DNA of 64,000 bases from Otis tarda (Eukaryota; Chordata; Aves; Otidiformes; Otididae). How positions within the stretch are numbered: the stretch's first letter is position 1; each line of letters starts with the position of its first letter. The stretch spans positions 43,750,001 to 43,814,000 of the forward strand of contig CM048553.1 of assembly GCA_026413225.1 (NCBI GenBank), in the 5' to 3' direction. The notes beneath the pieces are model-generated. The model ran no database searches. It was not told the DNA's origin and saw only the letters and a program-made list of their open reading frames with translations. The translations under genes and the position numbers were made by a program. This document shows, in pieces, positions 13,957 through 27,662 of the stretch.

Positions 13957-14140
13957 TGTTTTAATACCAGATTTACTTATTTAAAGATATTTGACATTTT
14001 GTGGGATTGTGGTTTAGAAGAGCAATATGACAATATGCTGAAACTACAACACAAGCATGATATGGCAATTGTTACATGCAGTGGACTCACAATAGAAATA
14101 TGGTTCCCAGGGCTGGTGTCTATATACTTCACTATCATGA
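13957..14140. repeat. Diverged direct repeat, copy 1
   Basis: This starts TGTTTTAATACCAGATTTA and runs to about ATCATGA. It shares blocks in the same order with 14786-14977: the start, TTTAGAAGAG, CAAGCATGATA, ACAATAGAAAT, TTCC, and TATCATGA against CATCATGA. The copies differ by many substitutions and small gaps, so the duplication is old. It could be one unit of a dispersed repeat, a local tandem duplication or an LTR. Confidence 0.75.
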
Positions 14141-14785
14141 CGCTGAGCATTCCCAGTCACTGGAAAGGAATACATGGCTTGAAGCCAGCTCAAACCCATT
14201 GATTTTTTTCCAAGTTTGTTGTCTTAGTTGTCTACATTTTGTATTTTAGGTAGGCCTGAGACTTGTAGATACTTCCTCCATGCTGGTCTAGCTGGCTCAG
14301 GAGGACATTCACACCTTTTGAATTAACTCAAGGAAGTTATCATCATGTATGCAGGCACTGGTGATGACTGATTTGCCAAAGATGTTGTCCCAGATGTCCC
14401 TCTTCTTAATCCGTTGCCTTTCCTTGCCAAGCCGAATGATCCAGTCTGTGGCTCAGTGTTTCGGCATACCACCCAAAGGACAGCAGCCTCTGCTTGTCTG
14501 AATCCTGCTTGCTCCAGGTCTCCTTAGAGACATGCAGCATCAGGAATCTGCTCTGATGGTCATTGTGATGGTAGCCCATGCATGTGGCCATCAAAGCAAC
14601 CTATTGATATCATGAGCCACCTCACTGCCTTACTTCCTGAGTCCTGTAGAAGCATAGACCCCTGCTCCTGGCCCAGAACTCACCAACATCCTCGTCCCCG
14701 TAGCATCAAGGAGACTTGGTGACTACCAGTCCTGACCTACAGGCTATGGTCCATCCAACAGGTCTGACGCAACGGGAGGGTTTAC
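14141..14785 (-). other. GC-richer insert between the direct repeats, possible pseudogene or element core
   Basis: This 645-bp stretch is visibly richer in G and C than its surroundings and is flanked by the two repeat copies. On the minus strand one frame is open for 62 codons from ATG (14406-14594). A second frame is open for 47 codons between stops (14312-14452) and reads in part DWIIRLGKERQRIKKRDIW. The two frames overlap out of register, as in a decayed coding sequence. I do not recognise a family, and chance frames are possible. Confidence 0.35.
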
Positions 14786-14977
14786 TGTTTTAATACCAGA
14801 TTTAGGTATTTGAATATATTTGATTTTTCATGGGATTTTTATTTAGAAGAGTGATATAGCAGTATGTGGAAATCACAATGCAAGCATGATACAGCAATTG
14901 TAATACATGATTAGAATATTAAAACACAATAGAAATCTGATTCCAAATACCGTTGTCTGTATGCTCCACCATCATGA
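14786..14977. repeat. Diverged direct repeat, copy 2
   Basis: This is the second copy of the repeat at 13957-14140, about 829 bp downstream and in the same orientation. Shared landmarks are TGTTTTAATACCAGATTTA, TTTAGAAGAG, GCAAGCATGATA, CAGCAATTGT or its near match, and ACAATAGAAAT. A weaker resemblance may continue past the mapped end (AAGG...CATGG...TGAA in both). Confidence 0.75.
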
Positions 14978-16946
14978 AGAGGGAGGTTTTGTCCTAATTA
15001 GAGAAGGTCCAAGCATGGACTGAATAAAAAACAGCCTGGAAATCGTTAGATGGCCTACATACTGAGGCATTCTTACTATTTGTTTCCTAATAGTTTGCAT
15101 TCTGCTGCTTCATTTGTAAGAATGAAATATTTTCTTTTTCTATGTGAAGTCATGGCTCTCATTTTGGCTAATACTTATGAAGGACAAATCTTGTATTTCA
15201 CTAAAATCAAGCCTTGAAAGTTGTCAGGGGAAGTGGAAAGCCTGCATAATGCTGGGAGTTATTTGAAGATGCGGAGTCAAGGACTCTAGGGTAATTGTGC
15301 ATGACATTTCAGATCTGAGATCTGTCTGCTTCGGGAGCGGGGACAGCTCACTTGAAACATTTCCCAGGATCAGGGCTTTTTCTGGCTCCATCAGGAGTTT
15401 CAGGTTTAAATGGCAATTCAGTCAGATGTATCTTGTGCCATCAGCATGTGGATGCCAGCTCAGCCGTGCAGGAACAGGGTGGCTTCATGTGTGCTGGTGA
15501 GAAGTTACACCAGGATGTAAGGCTGTGTGTGGTTAATATAGTATAAAATACCGTCGCTGTTGGGTTTTTTTAAGCATTGTAAGTTAAATCAGTCAAAAGC
15601 AAAGCCACTACAGCTAATTTTCAGTTTTCTGTGCCAAAAAAAAAAGGGCGGAAAGGAGCAGCCTAGATAAGATGTGGATAATGCAAACCGTGTATACCTG
15701 AAGCTATCTTACCCTTTGATATTCTTGTAGACAGTTTCTGTAGAGAGCAGGGGCAGCTTTTAAAAAGCGGCAGCCAAATTGTGGAGAGCAGTGGGCATTG
15801 TGCATGCCATTTTCTGTGCCATGGTGCTGGAGCCAGGGATGTCTGATGAAATCTCTTAATGAAACATTCGAATGCTTTGAGCGGTTGAACACAGTTCAGC
15901 AAAGCAGAGCTGAACTAATGTGGACTGCCTGTTTGCCAGCAAACAGATAATTGCACTCTGTTGTTTAGTTGAATTTTCATGATACTAAAATGTACTTTGG
16001 TAAAGTCCACCATGAAAATGTGTTCTCCTTGTGGGTCCTTTATATAAGGGATCAAGATACTGGGAGGAGGGAGGGTGTCTATACATAGATGAGACTTGAG
16101 GTTAAATTGTTAAAATAATACAATTTCCACATATTATGCAGTTTAGATGTTTTTACCCAAAAGGTTTTTCATTGCTGCTGCTGTTATCAGTAGTGATCTG
16201 TTCATAGATGGATTAGAGTCAAGGAACATTATTAGGCCACAAAAAGTTCTTTTGTTTTTGCCGAACAACTTTGCAGCTGTAGCGTTCATACGTGGTTAGT
16301 TTGCATTTCTTGGCTACCAGCCATTCTAAATGGTAAAGGGCATAGTACTGGACAATGTGAGGTTTGTGTGTTGTGTTTTGTTTTGCTTTGGTTTTTGTAA
16401 TAGGAAAAATCAAAGAATCCTTCTGATTCATGTTCTTTCTCATGAGGCTATCATTTCAAAGGCTTGACATGCAAGTTATGTCATCGTAACCTCCTCTATT
16501 CTTCTTTACTTGCTTCATGAACAATTTTCTCATGGAGGAGAGGCTGGATATTCTCAAGAACATTCTTACTCTTTGGAAATAATAAAAATTTTCTGATTCC
16601 CTGAGGCACAGTGGGCAAGGTTAATAATTCCTGTTTGTTGCTTTGTTCACAATCACTTTCCATTGGGCACTACAACCTCACTCTTATTTACAGTTCTGGG
16701 ATTTGACCTCCGGCTGGGGAATCAGAGGCTTGGTATTTGCTTTTTTTCTACGTGCTGTACAGGCTGCAGTGGAGAACCAAGCATACGTATCTGACTCTCT
16801 CATAGCTCTTGCCAAGGAAAGCTGAAGAGCCTATGCAGAGAATCTCTTGTTTGGTTTTCACATGTTCTTTTGGTTTAGATGCCTAACTTAAATAGCCGAA
16901 GATAGTTTTCAAAGGTAAAGACCGCCCAAAGTTCTGCTGCTTAAAA

Positions 16947-16992
16947 GAAACCTCAGAAAATCGTGCTCTAGAAACCTCAGAAAAGTGCTCTA
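16947..16992. repeat. Two-copy 22-24-bp tandem duplication
   Basis: The unit GAAACCTCAGAAAA(TC)GTGCTCTA occurs at 16947-16970 and immediately again at 16971-16992. The second copy lacks the TC dinucleotide. It looks like a simple replication-slippage duplication. Confidence 0.9.
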
Positions 16993-19900
16993 GATACGAG
17001 AAGAGACATTTTTAAGGACAGAAATACAAAATGGAGGGATTCTCATAATTTTCTAATTCCTTCATTTAGTTAAGTACCTGGAAGGAAGATGATTGAATGT
17101 TAATGGTGTTTCTACAATTATTACTATCTCTATTTGGTATAGGTAAAAGCAGCAGTCCAGAATTTTTTTTGACTGAAGGACAGCCTTGGTCTTCTGTCAG
17201 TCTTCAGAAATTTTTAAAGATTATCGTATCATCGCCTTTTTAATTAGAAACATCATCCTGTAAGTTTGCTGCGAGGACCTTATTCTCTGGCCTTATGGTC
17301 CATAAGAGGTGTTATGTCTGTAAGACATTCCTAAAATTTCTAGAGTTAATATAATGGTTGTTCATAGAGTCCTGATTCAGATGCGAGCAGCATGTTTTCT
17401 TTAATAAAACCCTGTCCTTTTAAGGAAGTAATCCATCCCTCAAGTCAATTTTAAAGTTTCTTGTTCACTTTAAATATTTCATTACATTAATTTTTCAAAA
17501 CAACAAAACAAACATTCATCAAGTGAAACTAAGCATGTCACCCTTGAATCTGTACATCTGTTGCTCTCCTGCTGCTTTCCTGCATAATTCATTTTAATAC
17601 ATTTAAAGTGTACATCTCATTAAAATTCCTTACACACATTTATGTATACAGTTTGCATTAAAAAGGAGAAAAGGTGGGAAAAGGTTTTAAGGCAAGAAAC
17701 ATGACTCTTTCTTTTTTTTTCCGTAGTTTTTTTATGTATTGAATGTATACTTGTGGTCTGCCTTTAACCACCTATCTCAGCATACACTGTCATCGGTTTC
17801 TCCGAGTCTCTTTAAGTATGAGTCACCTCTTTAGTGCCATTAGAATTTTCCTCCAGGATATTTTCTCTTACTCTTGATGTCTTTATGCCTCTTTAAGTGC
17901 ATACATGCTCTTCTCTTCATCCTCTTTTACTCACTTCACATAATTTATATACACAATGTGTTCTGCGCATCAGTCCTGTTATTGGCCAAGAGAATATCCA
18001 TCATTTGATGAGATGCTCTGAAGAGTTCTTGTGGGCTGGCTGCAGTGTTGGAAAGGGATTTGATTTTCAAATTTTATTAATTTATTTATTTTTATTTGTG
18101 GTTTCTTTTCACCATCAGTACTTTCAGTGATCGCAGTGTTTGGTTTGGTTTAATTTACTTTAGCGTTGCAGAGTTGTTTGTATTTCTTAAACCAGCTGTA
18201 GAAAACAGGTTAGTCTAGTTGCTTGAGGTGACAACCTTTTAAAGTCGTGACTTCTTTATTTCAGTGACTGCTGAAATTTGTTCTCTGAAATCCATCATAG
18301 GTGTTTAGAATTATGTGTGCTTGTTAAAAGCATTCATAAAGTGTTATATATCTTGACAAATCATAAGAAAAGCTTACAGCTGCAAAAGAAAACTCAAAAT
18401 GCTTTGAGAGGAAAAGGCCTGTGTTTGAAAAGAAAAAATGTAAAATGGTAATTTAAGGAATTATTTTCAAGAATCGTTCTTGAGGAATAAATAACATTTT
18501 GTATAAGGTGGTGTATGGTTGTGTCTACCTGGTTTCTTTGGACTTTCATATTTAGCTTTTGACACATATTGCTTCAGAAACCTCACGAGAGGTATGCAAT
18601 AAATTAAATTAAAAAGTGAAATACATAGAGGTTGTCTACTTGACTAACCTTTTTCCATCTTAGAAATAGGAATTGAAAAACACTTTCTGGAAAAGTTTAT
18701 GCAGAGTTTACATGGAAGCTCCTCTGCTTCCTGGATATGATATGTCAGTCAGTGAGGAAGAGATTGAAAGCTATACATGAGCCCTTTAAAAAGATTAGGT
18801 CAGGTGTGTTCAGTCACTTTTGCTTCCTTGAAATTGAGTAACAAAACGCAGCTGTGAAGGGAAAACTTAGAGAGTTCCCTTCTGAGCAAAAATTTATTCA
18901 GATTACCTAGTTCCAAATAAGCAGCATAGGTTTGGGTTCAGCAGTGTACAGCACTGTTGGGTATGGGTTATGTAGGGAAACCATGGGAAACGAGCTCGGT
19001 CCTGGGGGGCTGTGGGTCTGGAGACAGCTGAGCTCGTGTGCACTGGAAATCCTCCCCTCTCACTTCAGTGGGAGTTTGGTCTCTTCAGTAGCAGGCAAGC
19101 ACAATTTTCAGGTGTAGACTGTTGTGGGATTAATTCATCCATGTTCAACGTTGAGAGAAAGAGGTATTCACGTGTGCTCTTAATCTGTTGTCTGTGTTGC
19201 CTCTGTACAGGTATGTGTTGCTGGGCTTTATAGTAATGCACTTATATTATTATGGGGTGTTACCTTGTGTATTATCTAGTCCAAGCTCTTACATAAACAT
19301 TGCATGTTACAACAACAGGAAAGATGGAGACTGGAAGCAGACTTTGAGGACAGTGGACTGCAACAATTTGTCTTCAAAAGGTCTTGGTGGTAGGAATGAC
19401 TCGTGTTAAATTCCTTGTTTGTGCTTTTCCTTTGCAGTCAAACGTGCAGCAGGGTTTTGCATGAAAGGTGGGAACCATACCGTTTGTTTCAAGGCATTTC
19501 AGCTACTGGAAGCATGGGAAATTTAAAAGTGCAAAGTTAGGTTCACAGGTTGATTTTTCCCAAGTAGTGCTAGGTGATTTCTTATGTATTCCAGTGAGAT
19601 TAATGAGTGAGAATCCTGCAATATATCTTAAGAGACTCAGAATGACAAGGCAAATAATGTTTTCTTACAGGCCGTTTATTTCACAGATGTCTACAGTTTG
19701 CTGTCTTGAACTTTCTTTTCATGTGTTGGATACAAAGTATTGTGTGGGACAGACTGGGCATCGGTCTGATCGAGTGGTTTCTGGTTTTTGCCACAACAAG
19801 CACTAATTTCTGTCTGGCTGCCATGTTGCCCTTTGCTGTTCCTTTTTGGCTTGCATGGCACTGCTTAAAATGAAACTGGGACAAAAGCTACCAAAACCCT

Positions 19901-22628
19901 TTCTTATTTTTATAAGCTACAAAAATAAAACAAAAATATTCCTTATTCAGAACTACTGCTTGAACACCTAATTAGTCTATGAACCCAAATGATTTTGTGC
20001 TTTTTACCCTCTCACTACTCATACTTCCATTTGTTCTGTTGCACTACCTTTATTTAATTTCATCTTAAATTATCTAATACTTTAATCTTTTGATGTCAGA
20101 GACTGGATTTGTCTATTGTTTGGAAAGCTCCCAGAAAAAAATGAGGCTGGGAACCATCAAGTGCTGCTGCAGTGCAAAAAAAATGGTGATTAGGCTACAG
20201 TCAGGTCAGTGGCTTACTCCTGATCAAGAGAGAATTTCATGTCCCCTTGTATTAAACTTCAATGATGTGTAGCATACTTTAGTCAATAAATAGCGTTTTG
20301 CTGTTCATGCCCGTTGGAAATAATATATGATGCTGCAAGTATTGATCAAAGAGCTCAACTCTGTTAATCTCTCTGCTTGTAGCAGTGTTAAATATTTACG
20401 GATTCTCTCTTAGTATCCTAAAGAGTGTTTTAGCCGTGCAGAGAATGCTCAACCTTCTTGCTTTATATGCGTTCTACAAGTATTTTCTTCTTTTTTCCTC
20501 TTTTTTTTCAAGGGCATGTGTGACATAAAGAATTATACTATGCTTGCACCAGTTTTAAAGCTTTATTACATTAGCATGTTGTGAATGTATACATTGATTG
20601 GGATGATGTAGTAATTCAGAATTAAAGGGGAGAATGCCTTAGAGATAAAATCCATCAGTGCCTCATCTCCAAGAGACTGACTTACAGTAAGGACAAGGCA
20701 AGGCTAACACTGCAGTGTGTCGCTGTATTGTGAGATGACAGATAACAAAGAAGACATTTCTATCTGGTATTTTTATCAAAATATTCATGAAATTATGTGA
20801 AAATTGTCAGAGTACTAAAAAATTAGTTATTTCCCTGCTAACTGCTTATTTATTATATCTGTATTCTCATCAAGAAATCTCAGAGGTATCTAGCAGAAGA
20901 TACAATGAATCGTGTAGGCTTTCAGTCTCCTGTACTTGTTCATTGACCTCATGTAAATGTAATCATTTATCCTCAATTTTTTGTACTAATGTATCGAAGG
21001 CAGACTTGATATTGTCAGACATGCAATGGAATACGCTCCAGGAAACCTTCCTTCCAGTGGTGAGGTGACAAATGAAAAAGAAAGTAAAAATGGATTTTGC
21101 AATTTAAAACATAGTGTGCTGGGGGAAGAATGCGTAGCCAGCTATAATGTGATATGATTCATTTCTATATATGCAGGGAAGAATTTTACACAAAAGCTTT
21201 ATGGGAGATGTTCAGGATATTTAAAGTAACATGAAGACTCTTCTACATAATGCTGCTTGCTTTATCTACAACGAGCTAGAAGAAAGGTTTAAATACTTGT
21301 GTTTGCCCTCTTATGTTACAGTAAGATGTCACATTATGCTTCATTCCATTACCTATTTAATCATCCTTTAGACCTGGTTATGTGTTTGGAGGGGAAGGTT
21401 GTCAGAGAGAGTAAAACAAAATGCACGCATACTTTTCTCACTAAATCCCTGAAGGTCTTGTTCATACTGTGTAAAGAAATTAAGTTTTAGCTATCTACAA
21501 AGCTGATACAAAAGAAGTCAGTGCTTTAAGTTAAAAATTTTACATGACTTTGAAGGATTTCCTCTTTTTCTAGGTGATAGGTGGCGAGTGGATTTTAATG
21601 ACTTGAGCTGCTGTGATGGTCACTAAAGATTTGGGACATGTTTTGTTCAGAGTTCAGGTTTCATCTGAGCACAAACATAAATATCCAGCATTTCAGATCC
21701 TGAAAGCTCTGTAAGTGTATAGTCTTATATGTCAACATGGGTGTTAGAAGGGACAGAGCACTTTTAAATACCTAATCTAGGTGATTTTGTGGCATGGAAC
21801 TGCGTGAGTGTCTTGCTGTTACTGGGACAGGGCTTAGGAGAGTTCAGTGGCTGATGGTGCCACAGAGTGGCAAACGATGACTGCAGCTGCCTCTTTCTTT
21901 CTGGTGCCTGAGCATATAAAGTCGTTCATGTTTAGGACCAACACAGGGATGCTGTCTTGTTTTCTCTGTCAGAGCCTCTCAATGGATTAAGAAGTCAGGT
22001 TTCTGTCAGCAGAATTCAAGGCAATGTTTTCCAAATACCAATTATTTTAGTTTCCTTCAGTTCCTGTATATGAAGAAAGCATCCCGGTTTCCCTAGTAAA
22101 GAGACTGAGGCACCAATACAGTGAGGTGATGGGTAGGAGTGCTTGATACCTTTTGTACTCAGCATCCTGCTTAGATGAGTGGAGTTGGCTCCTGCTTTCT
22201 CTGTGAAATGCATGGGGAACTGAAGCCCTTAAATTTTGCCCACTGAATTGCAGGAACAGTTCCTGTGTAGTCAGTGTGAAAACCTCCCAATATGACTCTC
22301 TGAGGCCCAGAGAGAAACAGAACTGAGGTCTCCAGGTTTTTAAACTTGGGCCTTAATTTTGAGACCAGAACAAATGTTTGTAATCCTCCTAATCTCTACT
22401 GACTAGCCCTCAAAATAGAGTGTAAGTCTTGGGATCAGTGAGAACTGATTTTAGCGTTAGTGCTTGGGTCCTATGCTTTTTGGAGCATTTCTGTTTAAAG
22501 TGTATTTCACTGATTTTTATTGGGGTGTTTTTATGTGTAGCAGGCAGCTATATCTGGATATATGATTTATTGTTTTGTATTACATTTTCGAGCTGATTTT
22601 TCATCATCTATATGTAAATAAATTGTGC

Positions 22629-22680
22629 TGCCAAAGTTGGGAATTGAACTCCCAAGGTTTACCTGGCAATCATGACCAAA
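22629..22680. mobile_element. Possible MIR/tRNA-type SINE fragment
   Basis: GCCAAAGTTGGGAATTGAAC followed by TCCCAAGG resembles the GGCAGAGCYRGGATTCGAAC-type block near the 3' end of MIR and related tRNA-derived SINEs. Only about 50 bases align by eye, and the upstream MIR core is not clear. It could be chance. Confidence 0.25.
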
Positions 22681-25600
22681 TGTATCCTCAGGTGAGTTGA
22701 CTGAATCATTAAGACTAATGACTCTGTGTTCTCTGTGCAAGATGGGAAGTTCCTACTTACAGGAGATAAAACCACCTCTTGTATCCTCCATAACTACTCG
22801 TGGGCATGCGTCAGCCAAAGTGGGCATCCATGAGCGAGGAAAGCTGTCTCTGCTCTGCGTACCGTGATGCGTCTTGCTATGCAGATGATTGAGAAAGGAT
22901 TTGAAGCTTGAAATTTTTCCTGAAATGTTTCCTAATACTCCAAACTGTGACACATGGAAGTGGCCCTTGCCGTCCCCTGCTGTGGGTTCCAGGTTTCCAC
23001 GTTTCATGCATTATATGCTCAAATGACAAAGTGCTGGTTGCTGTGCTAGTAGCCTGGATGGGATAAAATTATAGCACAGGCCTTATGCTCAGCTAAACAT
23101 GTTCTTGAAAGTACCTGTATAAATGCATTTATTTGCATTGTTTGGTTGATGTGTTTTCTATGTTTCAGCAGTTTGGCAGTAACATGTGATTACTCTTAGG
23201 ATGTAGTGGACTGCTGGATTGCAAACCGGTGCCCTGTAGTGAAACTGAACTGGTAACAGAGAAGGCCCTGTAGTGGGTGGCAGCTGGCATACTTCATCAG
23301 GGACAAAACAGGCAGTGATTCCTCATTCTGAAGGGAGAAGATTGCTTAAAAAAATAAATTATTAACTTAAAAGTGTAAGGGGGTGAACTAAATCATAAAA
23401 TTAAGAAAAAAATAGAGCTGAGTGGATGTACACTCCGGGGGAACGGACTAACAATATGTGGGAGCGTGCTGCCAAGCATAAAATACAAGGGCATATTATT
23501 TTTTAGTTTGGGAATACTTGTATGATCAGAGCTGTGCGATGAAGAGCTTTAACTTTTGTAGGTGGATGTTTAGCAGAGTGCATTTGCTGGAATATCTGTC
23601 CTTCACAGCAAAAAGCTCTTTTGTACCTTGTAAGCCCATGTGGCCTGACAGAGGTGGTTTTGTGTCGATGCTGAGTGATTGCATGCTTTCTGGGTCATTC
23701 AAGTTAACATTTTGATTACAGTGGTGAGTTACAGGGAGTGAGCTGCAGAGACTTTGATGTTACACTGGAATGTACAAACTCAGATGAAGAAAAAAAGGCA
23801 TTTATCTAACTGTGGAGCTTTGAGACAAAGTGAATCACACAAACAGATAATCTTTAAAGCAGACTTTCTACTCTGTGTTATGGTGGTGTTGTCAGCCGAT
23901 GGCCTAATCTTGGTGTCCTTCAGAGTTTGCTGTGGTTTATAGCAGCTGTGATCCAGGGAAGTCTGAATAAAATACTAGGATGGACTCAGTGATGGTAAGG
24001 TAAGAACCTTTAGGAGAGCTCAGTTTCCCGGATAATTCCATCATGTATTGAGAAAATATACTTGATCCTGGAGAGCACACAAATGGAAATCATGAGGAAG
24101 AGAGGGGCGTAATCCTGCATGGATGAAAGCACTTTGCATTATAACCAGCTCTATTCTGCCACTTAACCACCACCAGGAGACAAAAGACAAGAGTAAGTAC
24201 TCTGCTGTTAAGCCTAAGTGTTATGTCTTGATTCTTTTCTGCCAAAAGCACTTCAGACTAAGTGCACAGCTATACATTAGGCTTGAGACTCCCACTCGAT
24301 TTGGAATTTTTACACCTCAGTGCATCTGTATGCTGACTCTCTGTCTGTGCTGGATTACAATAGTTGCTGCTCTTTGTTGGACAGTGTACAGAGCTGCATG
24401 ATCCGCCTCTAAATTAAGTTAATTCAGTGTTCCTTAAAAAAGCAATGGCAACAAGTAAAACCCCAGACCTATCTTTGGCTTTCAGTGAATTGTATAAAGC
24501 CTGAAATGAATCTTCTACCAGTCACACAGGGCAAACTCACCTTCCTTGAACTTGATTTTTAAGACTTATCTACCTTGGGGATCTCTGTTGCTCATTCTCT
24601 GCCCCTTCTATGCATAGAAGTTTCGTTGATCTCAACAGAATTTCTGTGCACTAGGCACCGTCAGGATATACAGCAGAGACGTGTGGTGCAGATAAGAGAT
24701 GTACAACAACGATTGGAAAGAAAATATGCATCAGAAGATTGCCCACCTAGAACATATAGTTAGCTTTCTGCATGGGGAGTGGCACTGGGCTGAATTTATA
24801 TACAGTGTAGTTTATATTTCATAACCATTTTCAAGCTTCATTCATCTGTACCTCTGGAATGCTTCAGGTGCCCCTCTGCTGCCTTCAGGTGTAGGCTCCC
24901 TGTTTTTCATTTGCTGAGATAAGTATCTGTGGCTATGAAGTGTGCATGTATATGGTACAGTGTATAAAATTCTATGTGGAAGAGGAAAGGGGCATTCTGT
25001 ATGTGTTTTAATAGTTGTGAGAAGTATGTCTTTTGGGGGGACACTATATTCTGAAGGTAGTATCAGGTGCGGGATTGACCTGCAGCTGCTGTCTTCTCTT
25101 GAATTGTTCCAGTAGTGCAGCGTGGAAGCTTGGAGAAAAAGCTTTGCAGCAGTGCAAGAGACGTTATTATAAGCATAAAGAAATAAGAATAGAGCTGTCT
25201 AGTTTGCAAACTGGAGAAGAATGAATGGTGCTCTGCTGTTATTTCAGCCAAATTGTTCCTCTCATAATCTCCAATGCCTGAAGTGTTTTGACCTGATTAT
25301 TTCACCTTGGGAGGTCAAATTTATGGGAGAAGCCATTCTCCTTCCATTGTCCTTGTCCATGTACACAAAACGTTAATAAAACAAGGTCAGAGGAGCTGTT
25401 AGGGATCTCTTCCTTGTTTTGGTGTTAGTCTCCCACTCTTCTCTCATATAGACTTTAGCTCTCATTAGGCTTTCTTTTAAATTTAAATTGTTTTTATCTC
25501 ATGTTCCCAACAAATCAATCAGAGGAGCCATCCTTATGAATACAGAACATCCATGGAGGCCAACATTGATTTCTGCTCAGCTGCTGCTTATTATAAAGTT

Positions 25601-26755
25601 CCCTGGTGTGAGGAAGACGCTAAATAGAAGCTAATAGACATTACATCTCACATGCATTTTCACATTCTGACAAATACAGTTTGGGGATTTTTTTTTTTCA
25701 TTAAGAATTTAGCTATTATTTCTTGAAAAAGGTTATAAATACGTTTCTCCTATTCTGTTTTCCAGTACTGGAGAGTAGAAACTTGCACAGGTATTTGGAG
25801 TCATTATTCACCCTGATCAACAGAATGTAGTTGCCTTGCAATGATCACTTGTGTGGTAGAAATATTTATATTTCCTGCTGTGTTAATTGGTGTTACGAGT
25901 AAAGTCTGGAAGACAGGTATTTCTCAGCTACCAAGAAGTCACTTGCTAGCCAGTCTGATTAGTAAAGAGAGTGAAAGCCAGCCAAATTATTTTAATAGGA
26001 TTTTTAACTTTTCCAGAAAAAAAAAAATTGCAGAAACAAAAATAGACCACTTAGAAACCTGCCACTTTTTCCGCTTAACACCTTGCTGTCTGTTGTGCAT
26101 AAATTTGTGAACTACCTTGAGATCAATGGCCAGTGTTGTGAAAGGCAGCTGCATGAAGATAAGGAAACCCAGGATAAGATAGGTAGACTTGAGGTTCCCT
26201 TCTTGACAGTGAAGGTGGACTACTTCTCTTAAGTCATTGTAAAAAGGTGTCCCAAGTCAAACTTCAAAAAAGCCAGCTTACCTTTTTCCCCAAGGTGCAC
26301 TCCTTGGTTGGGTGTTCTGCATACAGTGATTGTTACTAGTGGTTGTAGTGGTTAAGCATCTCATTCCACTCCCACAGTTACACTTTCCCCTCACTTCTGA
26401 CAGCTGGATGACAAAGATCCCCATCATGACAGAAGAGTCCCAGTGGGTGCTGCTGTCTCTCCTAGTTCATATTTTTTGGAAATAGGAAAAAAACTCCTGT
26501 CCTCCATGGAGGAGGACTGTTTGCCCACTGCAGCTGAAATTCTTGCTGCAATTTCTTCTCCAACATCTTCTTTAATTTAAAGAAGGGTCAGAATAGGCTT
26601 GTGAATACATCATGAGCACGTGAAGACAGCTTTCAAACAGGTTTCTTCACTTTTGTTCCTCTCTCAACTCATGTGTTGAAGGTAATTGGTCGCATTGGTT
26701 AGACACCAGGATCATACCTTCTGGGTCTAAAAATCTGTTTGGAAGTTTTAAAAGG

Positions 26756-26783
26756 TTTTGTTTGTTTGTTTGTTTTCTTTTTT
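26756..26783. repeat. (GTTT)n microsatellite
   Basis: GTTT units are repeated in TTTTGTTTGTTTGTTTGTTT and followed by a T-rich tail. Confidence 0.9.
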
Positions 26784-27347
26784 ATCTCACCTTAATGCTA
26801 TCAAGTGGCTACTTCTCTAAATTAACTGTATGTAGGCTGTTGACTTCTTCTAATCCCTGTATATGTTAGTCTGCCATAATTAAGTCAGCCTAAGCATTCT
26901 TCAGATGCCTACAGCTTTGGAATTTAAATGTAAATTGCTTATAGGAGAAACAAATCAAACTTGCATTGCAGACCTACCAAAAGTACATTAATGTATATTA
27001 ACCTGAAAGTTCTTGGTGGAATAAATTGAGAGCTTCAGCAGTGCTTCTTTCAGCAGTACTATATCCAGAGACATTTAAATTCATTTTTATTTTAAATTGA
27101 GTTTCTTTCCAAAATCCAGGGCAGACCAGCAGTCATCTCTGTTTCTCAGCATTTTTAATGAATGCTTCTGCTGTGCTGGACTGATGTGATATAAGAATAA
27201 GCAGATGGCTAAGAGAAGTAAGGGACTGACTATTCTGAAGAAGATAAAACTGGGATGTGGATCTTTGAATGTTTTCTGTAGGTAGAGAAAATTGGGCAAT
27301 GGTGATTTCTGTCATTATTCTTGTCTTTCACCCATCCCTATGGTGAG

Positions 27348-27373
27348 GATAGTTTCCACAGATAGTTTCCACT
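27348..27373. repeat. Two-copy 13-bp tandem duplication
   Basis: GATAGTTTCCACA is followed directly by GATAGTTTCCACT. Twelve of the 13 bases are identical. Confidence 0.9.
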
Positions 27374-27597
27374 GGAGTCTTAATCAAACTCTTTATAATT
27401 AGATTCCCTTTTTTGTTTTGCACAACAAAAAAGACTGAAAGGAATCTTTCACCCTGAACTCTCATTCACATTCATCCATCACTGTGTCAGAAGTAAGACC
27501 TGTTAAGCTAAAGGATAAATTAATCTAACAGTAACATAACAAAGGAGAAGAATGTCCTTGTGCATAAGCAGCTTTGCTTGATATTAAAAAGAGCTGA

Positions 27598-27662
27598 TAC
27601 ATATACATGCACACTCTCTCACGAACACACAGATGCACACTTGCACACACAGACACATACAT
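27598..27662. repeat. Degenerate CA-rich simple sequence
   Basis: ACACAC units are interrupted by TG and GA, with ATACATATACATGC at the left edge. It is probably a decayed (CA)n microsatellite. Confidence 0.8.

Noticed and set aside
13957..14977. Calling the repeat-core-repeat structure an endogenous retrovirus
   Set aside because: No target-site duplication, primer-binding site, clear polypurine tract or recognisable retroviral protein was seen, so only repeats and an unidentified core are annotated.
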